Positions 1 to 7,687 are shown, counted from the first letter of the stretch. The stretch is 16,285 nt of DNA from Methanobacterium formicicum (GCF_029848115.1 NZ_JARVXG010000034.1:1-16285); one strand, 5' to 3'. Translations and numbers: made by a program. The notes: generated from the letters alone by a model not told the origin.

Positions 1-337
1 GTAGTTCTAGGAATTGTGGCATGGTGATGGTGGCAGCGCCAATTCTTACTCTGTCTGGTAAGCTTTGTTGACTTTCAACATAAGTTCGTACATTGGATGC
101 TGCAACTTTAATTTGATCTATGGAAAAATAAGTGGTTGGTAATGTTGGTTCTCCTGCTGCGTAGTTGCCAGTGTCGGGAACTGCATTTAGTTGTGTTGTG
201 TTGTTTAAAATAGCGTTACTAACATAAGTGCTGTTATTAGAATAAGATAAATTGTGTTCTTCACTTGCAGCATGTACACAATTCACACTAAACAATGTTA
301 TCGCAAAAAATAGTGTTAATAACAATTTTCTGCTAAT
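1..337 (-). CDS. Secreted pseudomurein-binding repeat protein, N-terminal part (cut by left edge)
   Basis: The reading frame runs leftwards off the window, so only about 112 residues are visible. With the start at 337 the protein begins with a basic n-region (SRK), a hydrophobic core (LLLTLFFAITLF) and a likely cleavage site after VHA at about residue 23, so it looks exported by Sec. A Ser/Asn/Thr-rich linker follows, typical of archaeal surface proteins. From about residue 71 comes a segment with the pattern of a pseudomurein-binding repeat: IDQIKVAASNVRTYVE, then LPDRVRI and the closing MPQFLEL. Proteins of this kind anchor to the pseudomurein wall; the C-terminal function lies outside the window. 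The start is odd. Between the upstream in-frame TGA and residue 5 there is no ATG, GTG or TTG, but an ATT at 337-335 sits 7 nt after a strong GGAGG (349-345). The only other option is TTG at 325, which would remove the basic residues. Surface location is secure; the start is not. Confidence 0.75.
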   Translation of the reverse strand, partial: MSRKLLLTLFFAITLFSVNCVHAASEEHNLSYSNNSTYVSNAILNNTTQLNAVPDTGNYAAGEPTLPTTYFSIDQIKVAASNVRTYVESQQSLPDRVRIGAATITMPQFLEL

Positions 338-341
338 TTTA

Positions 342-349
342 CCCCCTCC
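342..349 (-). promoter_or_regulatory. Strong Shine-Dalgarno GGAGGGGG before an ATT codon
   Basis: Read on the minus strand, GGAGGGGG lies 7 nt upstream of the ATT at 337-335. GGAGG is a full match to the archaeal anti-SD core. It is 19 nt from the TTG at 325, which is too far for normal use, so it argues for initiation at ATT. Confidence 0.6.
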
Positions 350-397
350 AATTCCAAAATATTTAAATCAGACAATGATATTGGAATATAATGAAAG

Positions 398-410
398 ATT
401 TATATTTCTT
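398..410 (-). promoter_or_regulatory. Probable TATA/BRE promoter of the pseudomurein-binding protein gene
   Basis: On the minus strand the stretch reads AAGAAATATAAAT, a purine-rich BRE-like start followed by an archaeal TATA-like element. Transcription would begin about 25 nt downstream, near 375, leaving a leader of roughly 35-40 nt that contains the strong Shine-Dalgarno. Assigned by eye. Confidence 0.4.
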
Positions 411-472
411 ACAAATTTTAGGTGTGTTCTGATGAATTATGATGGTAATACACATCAATTATAATAATTTAA

Positions 473-488
473 TATTAAATATTTAATA
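473..488. repeat. Perfect 16-nt A/T palindrome overlapping a second 14-nt palindrome
   Basis: Positions 473-488 read TATTAAATATTTAATA, which is its own reverse complement. It overlaps a second perfect palindrome at 467-480 (ATTTAATATTAAAT) and is followed by alternating AT to 499. It lies about 65 nt upstream of the probable promoter of the minus-strand surface gene. It could be a regulator-binding site, or only low-complexity A/T sequence. Confidence 0.3.
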
Positions 489-649
489 ATATATATATCT
501 GTTGATTAAGAATTGTCAATTTAAACGTTTTCAGAGGTTTTTTTCTTTTTAGAACCTGTTCAAATTAAATTTATTATTTGAATATTTTTTCATCTTTTTT
601 TAATTTTACAGTTGCTAAAAAATTTTTCAATTAGTTGGACCATTTTTTA

Positions 650-736
650 ATGTTTCAGGAGGATATCTTATTAAAAATGACATACTTACTTAAAATTATA
701 ACTAAAGCAATTATTAATCTGACTGGGAGGTTTTAG
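650..736 (+). other. Possible 28-codon micro-ORF (unproven)
   Basis: An ATG at 650 opens a 28-residue frame ending in TAG at 734-736. It begins MFQEDILLKMTYLLK and ends AIINLTGRF. An in-frame ATG at 677 follows GGAGGA at 658-663 by about 13 nt, longer than ideal, and would give a 19-residue peptide. The second half is a short amphipathic, basic and hydrophobic segment. Nothing recognisable; it may be chance, a leader peptide or a gene remnant. Confidence 0.15.
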
Positions 737-968
737 GAGGCTTTCTAAGCTAACATTTATTATTAATATTTCACCAGAACTAGCTTAAGATAAAAATAAT
801 ATCGTGATTATAATAATAAGAATATGATATATGAATTATAGAATAGTAATTAAAAATAAGGATAAATTTACAAATAAAAGGCCCATATAATTAGTTTGAG
901 GAAAATCAAAAGATCTAATTGAGAGGGCAGTTGTTGAATAGAATTATTATAATCTAAAATGTGAAATA

Positions 969-2015
969 ATGAGTTTTCCACGAGTGGCCATCCTAATCCT
1001 AAACTGGAATGGATGGGAAGATACATTAGAGTGCCTTGAATCAGTATATCAAATTAACTATCCCGAATACAATGTAGTAATAGTTGATAATAATTCGGAG
1101 GACAATTCAATAAAAAAGATAGAAGATTACTGTGCTGGTAAAATAAAAGTCGACTCTAGTTTTTTCAATTATCAAAATAAAAATCCCATTAAGATTTTTG
1201 AATATTCCAGTACCGAACTTCAAAGTTCTAAACTCCCTGAGATGGATATTATAAATTCAGTTAAGCCTAACGAGAAGTTAATCCTTATAAAAAACCATGA
1301 AAATTATGGTTTTGCTAAGGGAAATAACATAGGGATAAGTTGTGCGCTTAAGAACTTGGATGCAGAGTATGTGTTACTGTTAAACAATGATACAGTGGTT
1401 GATAAAGATTTTTTAACTGAACTAGTGGATGTGGCAAAAAATAACGATAATGTTGGTTTTGTTGGGCCCAAAGTTTACATCTACAGTGATAAAAATACTT
1501 TACAGGTGGCTGGTGGGGCTCAGGTGGACCTAAAACATGGTGAAGTGGATGAAATTGCCTACCACCAGCGGGATGGAGGTCAGTTTGATCACTATCTAGA
1601 ACCGGATTATATCGGTGGAACCTGTATACTATGTTCCCGGGAAGTAATAGAAGAGGTTGGAATGCTGGATCCCGGCTACTTTATGTACTGGGAAGATGCC
1701 GATTGGTGTTTTAGGGGCCGTAAACAGGGTTATAAATCAGTTTATGCCTTCAAATCTAAAATATGGCATAAATACGGGGCCTCCAGTGATACTCCCTTTA
1801 AAATGTATTACTTTACCCGGAACCGAATTTACTTCGTGAAAAAAAATAGTACCCGTGGGGAATTCTTCCTCTTTTCAATGTTTATCCTGGCTGTAACCCT
1901 ATCTAAATCACTCCGCCAGTTGATACGTCATCATGATTTTAAAATGAGTTATGCTTATCTTAAGGGTTTTTTTGATGGAATAACCCTTTCTGTTAATTCA
2001 AAGGTTAAATTGTAA
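969..2015 (+). CDS. Family 2 glycosyltransferase (rhamnosyltransferase-like), first gene of plus-strand operon
   Basis: A 348-aa inverting GT-A enzyme expected to add one sugar from a nucleotide donor to a lipid-linked or surface glycan on the cytoplasmic side. The N-terminus has the family pattern VAILILNWNGWEDTLECLES and the nucleotide-site VDNNS (Asp40). The metal-binding motif is NND at 139-141, and the acceptor/catalytic region has WEDADW (Glu242, Asp243) followed by IWHK (His267), as in the rhamnosyltransferase-like COG1216 group. Between the first Asp and NYGFAKGNNIG (112-122) lies an insertion of about 60 residues, shared with the paralogue at 3298. A hydrophobic stretch near residues 303-317 may seat the protein on the membrane. 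The start ATG is preceded by GTGA with 4-nt spacing. Base composition jumps from about 30% to about 50% G+C near 1500 and falls again after about 1860. Fold assignment is sure; the sugar is unknown. Confidence 0.92.
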   Translation: MSFPRVAILILNWNGWEDTLECLESVYQINYPEYNVVIVDNNSEDNSIKKIEDYCAGKIKVDSSFFNYQNKNPIKIFEYSSTELQSSKLPEMDIINSVKPNEKLILIKNHENYGFAKGNNIGISCALKNLDAEYVLLLNNDTVVDKDFLTELVDVAKNNDNVGFVGPKVYIYSDKNTLQVAGGAQVDLKHGEVDEIAYHQRDGGQFDHYLEPDYIGGTCILCSREVIEEVGMLDPGYFMYWEDADWCFRGRKQGYKSVYAFKSKIWHKYGASSDTPFKMYYFTRNRIYFVKKNSTRGEFFLFSMFILAVTLSKSLRQLIRHHDFKMSYAYLKGFFDGITLSVNSKVKL

Positions 2016-2054
2016 AATAATTAGTAATTATAATAAGATTTACTGGGGAATCAT

Positions 2055-3257
2055 ATGGAACCAAGACTAAAAATTGCAGTTTTTCACAATTTGCCCTCAG
2101 GAGGGGCTAAAAGAGCATTATATGATCATGTTAAACATTTAATCGATTCAGGCAACATTGTGGATGTTTTTATTCCTTCCACCGCTAACGAGGAGTATCT
2201 GCCACTTAACGAAATTGCCGCTAATGTTAAAGTTTATCCTGTACACAAGAATATTTCCAGTTACCTGTTATCTCTTATACGGTATCGTCTACCTGTGGGT
2301 GAGTTGAGTAATCTGGAGAATGCTCAGAAATTAATAGCCAACGAAATAAATGGAGGAGATTACGATGTTGTATTCTGTGAACAGGACCAATATTCCATGA
2401 CTCCATTTATAATCCAATACATTGAAAAACCGGTTGTGTATTATTGTCAGCAGCCTTTAAGGCATGAAGAAGCTATCCTTAAAAAAATTGCTAAAAATAA
2501 ATCGGGTATTAAGGACTACCTTAAAGGGTGGGTTTACCGTTACATTGATAATCGTTTTGTGGCTATTGATAAAAGATTAGCAGAATCTGCAAAGTACACT
2601 CTGGCCAATTCCTACTTTTCTCACGAGTCTATTTTAAAAACATATGGAATTAATTCTTATGTTTGTTATCTAGGGATAAATACAGAACTTTTCAAGCCAG
2701 TGGATGTTCTGGAAAAAGATATGGTATTATCAGTGGGAAGTTACATCTCCATGAAAGGTCATGATTTTATAATCCGGTCTTTAGCTTTCCTAGATCCTGA
2801 AATCCGACCTAAATTTGTTTTAGTAGCGAATAATGGTGATGATGAATGGAAACAGCATCTGGAAGAACTGGCAGAAAGTTTAGATGTTGAAATGGAAATT
2901 TTGACTTTAATTGACGATGATAGGTTGGTTGAACTTTATAACCAGGCCCGGTTGGTTCTGTATTCCTCCTACCTTGAACCCTTTGGACTGGTACCACTGG
3001 AATCTATGGCTTGTGGAACTCCAGTAGTCGCAGTTAAAGAGGGAGGGGTTAGAGAAACAGTCATCCATAATGAAACTGGACTCCTCACCGAAAGAGATGA
3101 GGAACTTTTTTCCAGTGCGGTAGAGGAGTTACTGCAGAATGAAAGTAAGAGATCCAGGTTTTCCAAAAATTCAGTGGAATTAGTTCGAAACCACTGGACA
3201 CTTGCTGAGGCAGGAAAAAGATTGGATTGGCATTTGAACCGGGCTAAAAAATATTAA
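2055..3257 (+). CDS. Family 4 glycosyltransferase (GT-B fold)
   Basis: A 400-aa retaining GT-B enzyme, lying 39 bp after the first GT2 and 40 bp before the second, so the three are almost certainly one transcript. The N-terminal Rossmann half opens IAVFHNLPSGGAKRALYDHV, with the Gly-Gly loop that contacts donor or acceptor phosphate. The donor-binding half starts near residue 225 (VLSVGSYISMKGHDF). The GT4 signature E-x7-E is EPFGLVPLE at Glu308 and Glu316, followed by SMACGTPVVAVKEGGVRE. The usual Arg of the G-R-x-x-x-x-K-G loop is replaced by Ser (GSYISMKG) although the Lys is kept; this may alter donor phosphate contacts. There is no signal peptide or membrane helix, so it acts in the cytoplasm. 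Donor and acceptor cannot be read from sequence. Confidence 0.9.
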   Translation: MEPRLKIAVFHNLPSGGAKRALYDHVKHLIDSGNIVDVFIPSTANEEYLPLNEIAANVKVYPVHKNISSYLLSLIRYRLPVGELSNLENAQKLIANEINGGDYDVVFCEQDQYSMTPFIIQYIEKPVVYYCQQPLRHEEAILKKIAKNKSGIKDYLKGWVYRYIDNRFVAIDKRLAESAKYTLANSYFSHESILKTYGINSYVCYLGINTELFKPVDVLEKDMVLSVGSYISMKGHDFIIRSLAFLDPEIRPKFVLVANNGDDEWKQHLEELAESLDVEMEILTLIDDDRLVELYNQARLVLYSSYLEPFGLVPLESMACGTPVVAVKEGGVRETVIHNETGLLTERDEELFSSAVEELLQNESKRSRFSKNSVELVRNHWTLAEAGKRLDWHLNRAKKY

Positions 3258-3297
3258 ATAGGTAATTTAATTTCTAAATAATTTGGAGAATTTGAAA

Positions 3298-4332
3298 ATG
3301 AATAACAATGACCCTCAGGTTTCCATTATAATTTTAAACTGGAATGGCTGGGAAGACACCCTGGAATGCCTGGAATCACTCTATGCCATCGATTATGAAA
3401 ATTACAATGTAATTGTGGTGGACAACGGATCACAAGATGATTCATTGGAAAAGATCAGGGAATATTGCCAGGGTAACCTTAAAACTGAGTCACCATTCTT
3501 TAAGTATAACCTTCATAACAAACCAATTAATCTAATTGAATTGGATAAAGATGATGTTGGTAAAACCGAGATATCTGCCCGGGTTAGCACCAAATCCCCG
3601 AATCTTTACCTTCTAAAAAATGATAAGAACTACGGTTTTGCCGACGGAAATAATATAGGAATAGACTTTGCCCTAAATAATCTCCCCACTGATTATCTAA
3701 TGCTTTTAAACAATGATACTGCTGTTGATACGGATTTGATAGGCCCTTTAGTTAAAACTGCTGAATCAGACCCTAAAATAGGTATGGTTGGCCCGAAAAT
3801 TTATTCCTATGATCGCCCCAGTGAGATTCAAACCGTGGGATTCAGTATCAAATGGTCCCGGGGTGAAATTGTATCCATTGGTCATACAGAAAAAGATGAA
3901 GGTCAATATGATAAAGTAACCAATGTTGACTGTGTATCCGGCTGTTTAATGTTAATTAAAAAGGAAGTGATCCAGAAAATGGGAAAATTCCTGGATCATG
4001 AGTACTTTCTGTACTACGAAGATATGGATTCCTGTGTCCGCACTAGGAAATTAGGATATGAGATATATGTGGTGCCGGATTCAAGAATATGGCACAAAAC
4101 TTCGTCCACATCCAAAAAAGCTGCCCAAACTGCAGGTTATTACACATCCAGAAATGTATTCATTTTCATGAAAAAGTACTCGCAAAAAAACCAGTATCGT
4201 TCATTTCTGGTTTACTTCTTTATTTATAAATTATGGTACTCTATAGGGCTCAACACAGTTTATTACAGAGATTTAAAAGCATTTATCCCCATATTAAGGG
4301 GTACCAGGGAAGGTTTAGCTTGGAAAAAGTAA
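3298..4332 (+). CDS. Family 2 glycosyltransferase, paralogue of the 969-2015 gene
   Basis: A 344-aa GT-A enzyme, last gene of the plus-strand operon. I chose ATG 3298 because GGAG at 3285-3288 lies 9 nt upstream. An upstream TTG at 3283 overlaps that SD and would only add five residues. It has the same motif order as the first GT2: SIIILNWNGWEDTLECLES, VDNGS (Asp42), NYGFADGNNIG (111-121), LLNNDT with Asp140, YYEDMDS (Glu241, Asp242) and IWHK (His266). The insertion of about 60 residues between the first Asp motif and NYGFA is also shared, including EYCQGN and a FF-x-Y pattern, so the pair arose by duplication. The C-terminus is basic with a hydrophobic patch (FLVYFFIYKLWYSIG) that may touch the membrane. 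Unlike its sister it shows no G+C-rich block. The acceptor is probably the glycan made by the neighbouring GT4, which is inference. Confidence 0.92.
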   Translation: MNNNDPQVSIIILNWNGWEDTLECLESLYAIDYENYNVIVVDNGSQDDSLEKIREYCQGNLKTESPFFKYNLHNKPINLIELDKDDVGKTEISARVSTKSPNLYLLKNDKNYGFADGNNIGIDFALNNLPTDYLMLLNNDTAVDTDLIGPLVKTAESDPKIGMVGPKIYSYDRPSEIQTVGFSIKWSRGEIVSIGHTEKDEGQYDKVTNVDCVSGCLMLIKKEVIQKMGKFLDHEYFLYYEDMDSCVRTRKLGYEIYVVPDSRIWHKTSSTSKKAAQTAGYYTSRNVFIFMKKYSQKNQYRSFLVYFFIYKLWYSIGLNTVYYRDLKAFIPILRGTREGLAWKK

Positions 4333-4338
4333 AAAATC
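4321..4338 (-). terminator. T-rich terminator candidate for the minus-strand array
   Basis: Read on the minus strand, the bases beyond the stop at 4355 give GGATTTTTTACTTTTTCC, two T-runs lying inside the 3' end of the convergent plus-strand gene. Together with the plus-strand T-tracts this makes a compact two-way termination zone. Confidence 0.35.
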
Positions 4339-4366
4339 CATATTTTTCTTTTTTTCACTTTTTTAC
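4338..4366 (+). terminator. T-rich terminator of the plus-strand operon
   Basis: Just after the stop at 4332 the plus strand has three T-runs (ATTTTTC, TTTTTTTC, CTTTTTTAC) without a strong hairpin. That is the usual form of archaeal intrinsic termination. The last run overlaps the final codons of the convergent gene. Confidence 0.5.
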
Positions 4367-5566
4367 AAAGTTAATGGCCTTTTGAAAACCTTCAACCATA
4401 TTTTTGTATGAAAAATTAGTTTCTACTATTTCTTTAGAAGACTTACCCATCTTTTCCCGCAATTCATCCTGGGACAGGATAAGTTTCATGGAATTATATA
4501 ATGCAGTGGAATCCCTTTCCGGAACAATAAAACCGTTTTTCCCATCTTGGATCATATCAACTGCAGAACCCACGGCATCTGTGGCAATAACCGGGTTTCC
4601 ATAGTACATGGCTTCATTAACCACAAAGGCCCAGGCATCAACCATTTCATGGGTTATGGAGGGGACAACGCACAGATCACTAGGACCATAGTAGTTTTTT
4701 AGGAGATCATTATCAACGTGGCCCAGGAAGTACACATCCCTATCAATGTGGAGATCTTTGGCCATTTTTTTTAATTCTTCTTCGTAATCTCCTTTACCAA
4801 TAATAACCAGAACACTGTCACTAATATCCTTTTTTAAAGTAGAAAATGCCTTTAATAAGTATTCCACTCCCTTCTGTTTCACCAAACGTCCAACAAACAG
4901 TACAATTTTTTTGCCTTTAAAGGAAGGATATTCATTGTATAAATTACACTCATCTACTGGTTGGTCGGGGTAAGTTCTTCTTTCGGTGATTCCTTCTGGA
5001 CTTTCAATGGAATGTCGTGAAATATTACTGGCATTGGGCATTAAAAATACCTTGGAGGGTGAAGCCCCTAAGTATATAACACATTCTTTTTGTTTTGTTC
5101 CGGGGAGGATAATGGCGTCAGATTTTCTAACAATTATCTGGGCAAAAAATTTAACCAATCTCCTTTTGGTGGTTTTGAGGTTCCAGTTCCAATCTTCAGT
5201 CCATAGTACGAATTTTTTTCTCCTCAACTTAGCAATGGCAAAATAAAGGGTGGTTTCGATTATTTCTGGTAGACTATCCCAGCTACCACCAACGATTATA
5301 TCGTAATCTCCAGATGATTCTTTAATAACTCCAAAAGCAATTCCCAAATAATTTTTTAATATAGTATAATCCACATTTTTCATTCCTTCAATCTTATCAT
5401 CTATTTCCACATCATATATCTCTTTAGACACATCTAAATGGGTGAAAACGAATTTAATAGGATAAATTTCGGATAATAAACTGAAAAATGGCCTACGGTA
5501 CCACATGGCTGTGTTGTGGATAAAAACTATGCGGGATGATTCTGGATTCATTGTTATCAGTCCCAT
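4355..5566 (-). CDS. Family 4 glycosyltransferase, last gene of the minus-strand array
   Basis: A 403-aa GT-B enzyme. The N-terminal half opens RIVFIHNTAMWYRRPFFSLL and contains the acceptor-side stretch GGSWDSLPE. The donor half begins VLFVGRLVKQKGVEYLLKAF, which keeps both the Arg and the Lys that bind donor phosphate. The E-x7-E position reads DAWAFVVNE (Asp310, Glu318), so the first Glu is Asp and the usual Gly is Ala, followed by AMYYGNPVIATDAVG. This resembles the group with EPWG-x-VVNEA and may signal a different donor. The start at 5566 overlaps the stop of the upstream membrane-protein gene by 10 nt. A second ATG at 5551, just past that stop, would remove five residues and is equally possible. 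Either way translation is probably coupled. Cytoplasmic; no membrane helices. Confidence 0.9.
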   Translation of the reverse strand: MGLITMNPESSRIVFIHNTAMWYRRPFFSLLSEIYPIKFVFTHLDVSKEIYDVEIDDKIEGMKNVDYTILKNYLGIAFGVIKESSGDYDIIVGGSWDSLPEIIETTLYFAIAKLRRKKFVLWTEDWNWNLKTTKRRLVKFFAQIIVRKSDAIILPGTKQKECVIYLGASPSKVFLMPNASNISRHSIESPEGITERRTYPDQPVDECNLYNEYPSFKGKKIVLFVGRLVKQKGVEYLLKAFSTLKKDISDSVLVIIGKGDYEEELKKMAKDLHIDRDVYFLGHVDNDLLKNYYGPSDLCVVPSITHEMVDAWAFVVNEAMYYGNPVIATDAVGSAVDMIQDGKNGFIVPERDSTALYNSMKLILSQDELREKMGKSSKEIVETNFSYKNMVEGFQKAINFVKK

Positions 5567-7677
5567 ATCCGGGAATAGCCGTTATCGTAGATGATAAATT
5601 TCCCTATAAATAAGTTACGGAAATTGGTTATGTTTTCCTCTTCTTCCAGCTGAGTATACACAATACCCTTTTTAATATTCACATTCCATTCATAGATATA
5701 ACCATGGGGTATGGTTTTATTGTCCAGGAACAACTGCTGGCTGATATTGTTAAACTGGATTCCACCTAACATCAACCTCTGGTGTCCAATACCATCGGTG
5801 TATATCTTCTGGTCTATTTTAGAATTGTTTAACCATTGGGCTCCCATTATTTCCTGATCGTATATAAAGTATTCACCACGGAGTTTCCCGTTGCTATCAT
5901 AGTGGGGAGAATAGGGGGTTCCATAGAAATAGTACTGCAGGTATGTACTGCATGAAAAGAGGGATACCAGAAGCACAAATATCAATACATAGCTTAGGTT
6001 AACCTTCCTAAGTAATTTAGCAACTTCATCCAGGCCTATGATAAAGGCGGGGGCTAAAAATATCAAACTTTGCAGGAATATGCGGGGAGCACCGTATAAC
6101 TTGGAAACCATGGGTACAATGATGAACATGATTAACAACAATATGAATAGGTATATTCCCAAAATAAAGCCAAAGTCCATTTTTTTCCGGTAATATTTGA
6201 ATTTTAGGGTTATTCCCAGTAATCCCAGGAAAATAGCAAAAAATACCAGGTCGTTGGCAATTATACTCATGAGGTTGGGTAGGGATTTCACACCAATACC
6301 GAAGATAGCCAGCACCGATGCATCCCGGGAGTCAGCAGTTATTCCTGAGGCAGTACTGCTGCTGATCTGTTCCATGGATCCAGAACCTGCTGCCAACTGT
6401 ATTCCGGCAAAAACCCCGTACCAGACCACCATAAATGCAAAAATCAATACTATAACATCAAAATTTTGGAAATTGATCTTCTTGTTTTTTAGATTTTTTA
6501 AATAAGGCACCAGACTCTTCAGGAAGGGTAACAGGATTATGGGTAGTAACAGGGTCAGTGCCACGTAGGCTGTGGAGTAATGGGAGATTATCATGGCCCA
6601 TACTGAAATGATAAGCAATATTTTACGGGATTTATCGGATATTTCCTTATCAAACAGGATGAAAACAGCCAAAAAGAAGAACAAAAGTGCCACTAACTGG
6701 CGTGTACATCCCAGGGAAAGTATGAAGAAATTCTGGAACACTATAAGTAACGCCGCCAAAAACGCCTTATCCTTTTTGAAATATTTATTGAAGGTAAGAT
6801 AAGCTACTAAAGGAACCAGTGAACCAATGAAGGCATAAATCGTCTTAAATATATATTCTCCGTTTATGTTACTTAAAACAGCGTATATTGTGGGGAGAAT
6901 GGTGATGCTGGTACAGAGGTAGTAGGCGTTACTGGCGTTGGTTACCACATCCCAGAAGGCCTGGGAAAAGGTGATGTTAAACACGGCGTATTCATGGTGG
7001 ACATCAATTCCAAAAATATGATTGGATGTTAATCCATTGAGTAAAAGCAGTGCCAGGCTTATCAACCAGATTGCCAGGGGATAAGTTGAATGGTGTGCTT
7101 TATTTTTAAAAATCAGAAGACAAGCCACGTAAATTGGAATTAAAAACAACATTACCAGTATGATAAAGTTGTACTCCATTTTATTCATTAAAAAGGTTCC
7201 AATGATGGCTAAGATGGGTAAAAGAATAGGGAATATAGCCAGGGTGATTGATTTATTTTCCAAGTTCATTTCCCAGTTAAACAACTGATCAAAGGTTAAA
7301 TTCTTATTTTTCTTAAATGAAATCAGCATTAAGGCAAATATAATCAGATTTAATGAGATTAGAAGGGGAACTAATGTGAATGGCTTAATATTCACCAAGT
7401 ATAAGAAGTTCAGGCCTAACCCGAAGAACATGAGGAAAGCTATGCTCAGGGCAAAGGTCAGCACTATCTTTTTAAGGATTTTTATTTTATGCAGGGGGAG
7501 TAGAGATAAAATTAAAAATCCAGGTACGGTAGTGAAAAAGACCACTCCCAAAACTTCTCGTAGGATTGGTATATTCAAAAATATACTCAGATCAGTGGCA
7601 ATTAGTAAGCAGAACAAGGTAAAAATCAATTTATTCGCATCGTTACTGCCTATTTTCTTTATTATCTCTGTAATCAT
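5557..7677 (-). CDS. Large polytopic membrane protein, DUF2206-like, candidate GT-C enzyme
   Basis: A 706-aa protein with roughly a dozen or more hydrophobic segments up to about residue 580, then an outward-facing tail of about 125 residues. I chose ATG 7677 because GAGGAG lies just upstream; a TTG at 7698 would add seven residues and overlap the upstream gene. After about five N-terminal helices comes a conserved-looking loop, FGIDVHHEYAVF, with Asp225 and His227. An acidic residue in an early outer loop is what GT-C glycosyltransferases use for catalysis. Another marked loop is LGCTRQLVALL. The tail ends FIIYDNGYSRIWD, a strand-like finish also seen in the other polytopic protein here. From memory the layout fits DUF2206 (COG5617), an archaeal family often found among glycosyltransferase genes. 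It could instead be a glycan polymerase or transporter. The membrane topology is certain; the enzymatic role is inferred. Confidence 0.8.
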   Translation of the reverse strand: MITEIIKKIGSNDANKLIFTLFCLLIATDLSIFLNIPILREVLGVVFFTTVPGFLILSLLPLHKIKILKKIVLTFALSIAFLMFFGLGLNFLYLVNIKPFTLVPLLISLNLIIFALMLISFKKNKNLTFDQLFNWEMNLENKSITLAIFPILLPILAIIGTFLMNKMEYNFIILVMLFLIPIYVACLLIFKNKAHHSTYPLAIWLISLALLLLNGLTSNHIFGIDVHHEYAVFNITFSQAFWDVVTNASNAYYLCTSITILPTIYAVLSNINGEYIFKTIYAFIGSLVPLVAYLTFNKYFKKDKAFLAALLIVFQNFFILSLGCTRQLVALLFFFLAVFILFDKEISDKSRKILLIISVWAMIISHYSTAYVALTLLLPIILLPFLKSLVPYLKNLKNKKINFQNFDVIVLIFAFMVVWYGVFAGIQLAAGSGSMEQISSSTASGITADSRDASVLAIFGIGVKSLPNLMSIIANDLVFFAIFLGLLGITLKFKYYRKKMDFGFILGIYLFILLLIMFIIVPMVSKLYGAPRIFLQSLIFLAPAFIIGLDEVAKLLRKVNLSYVLIFVLLVSLFSCSTYLQYYFYGTPYSPHYDSNGKLRGEYFIYDQEIMGAQWLNNSKIDQKIYTDGIGHQRLMLGGIQFNNISQQLFLDNKTIPHGYIYEWNVNIKKGIVYTQLEEEENITNFRNLFIGKFIIYDNGYSRIWD

Positions 7678-7687
7678 GGGACTCCTC

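Larger units (their letters stand above)
338..968. other. A+T-rich intergenic region between divergent surface-protein and glycosyltransferase genes
   Basis: No convincing gene was found in these 631 bases; all six frames are broken by frequent stops. The left part holds the promoter and leader of the minus-strand surface protein. Around 467-488 lie two overlapping A/T palindromes, followed by an (AT)n run to about 499. T-rich tracts occur at 538-550 and 590-604 on the plus strand. A 28-codon plus-strand frame (650-736) contains an internal GGAGG, and two more SD-like motifs occur at 724-740 without a start codon at proper distance. The promoter of the plus-strand operon must lie here. Weak TATA candidates are CATATAATT at 884-892 and TTATTATAATC near 943-953; I cannot choose between them. 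Confidence 0.6.

Noticed and set aside
252..464. Plus-strand open frame of 70 codons
   Set aside because: It lies antisense to the signal peptide and leader of the minus-strand surface protein and has no recognisable domain; the minus-strand reading explains the sequence better.
491..499. Alternating AT run as a possible origin or unwinding element
   Set aside because: Short, with no repeated origin-recognition boxes or replication genes nearby.
3283..3297. TTG start giving five more residues for the third plus-strand gene
   Set aside because: The TTG overlaps the GGAG that serves the ATG at 3298, and the added residues are outside the family N-terminus.
6197..6505. Plus-strand open frame of 102 codons inside the DUF2206-like gene
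   Set aside because: Antisense shadow; the minus strand encodes clear membrane helices through the whole stretch.
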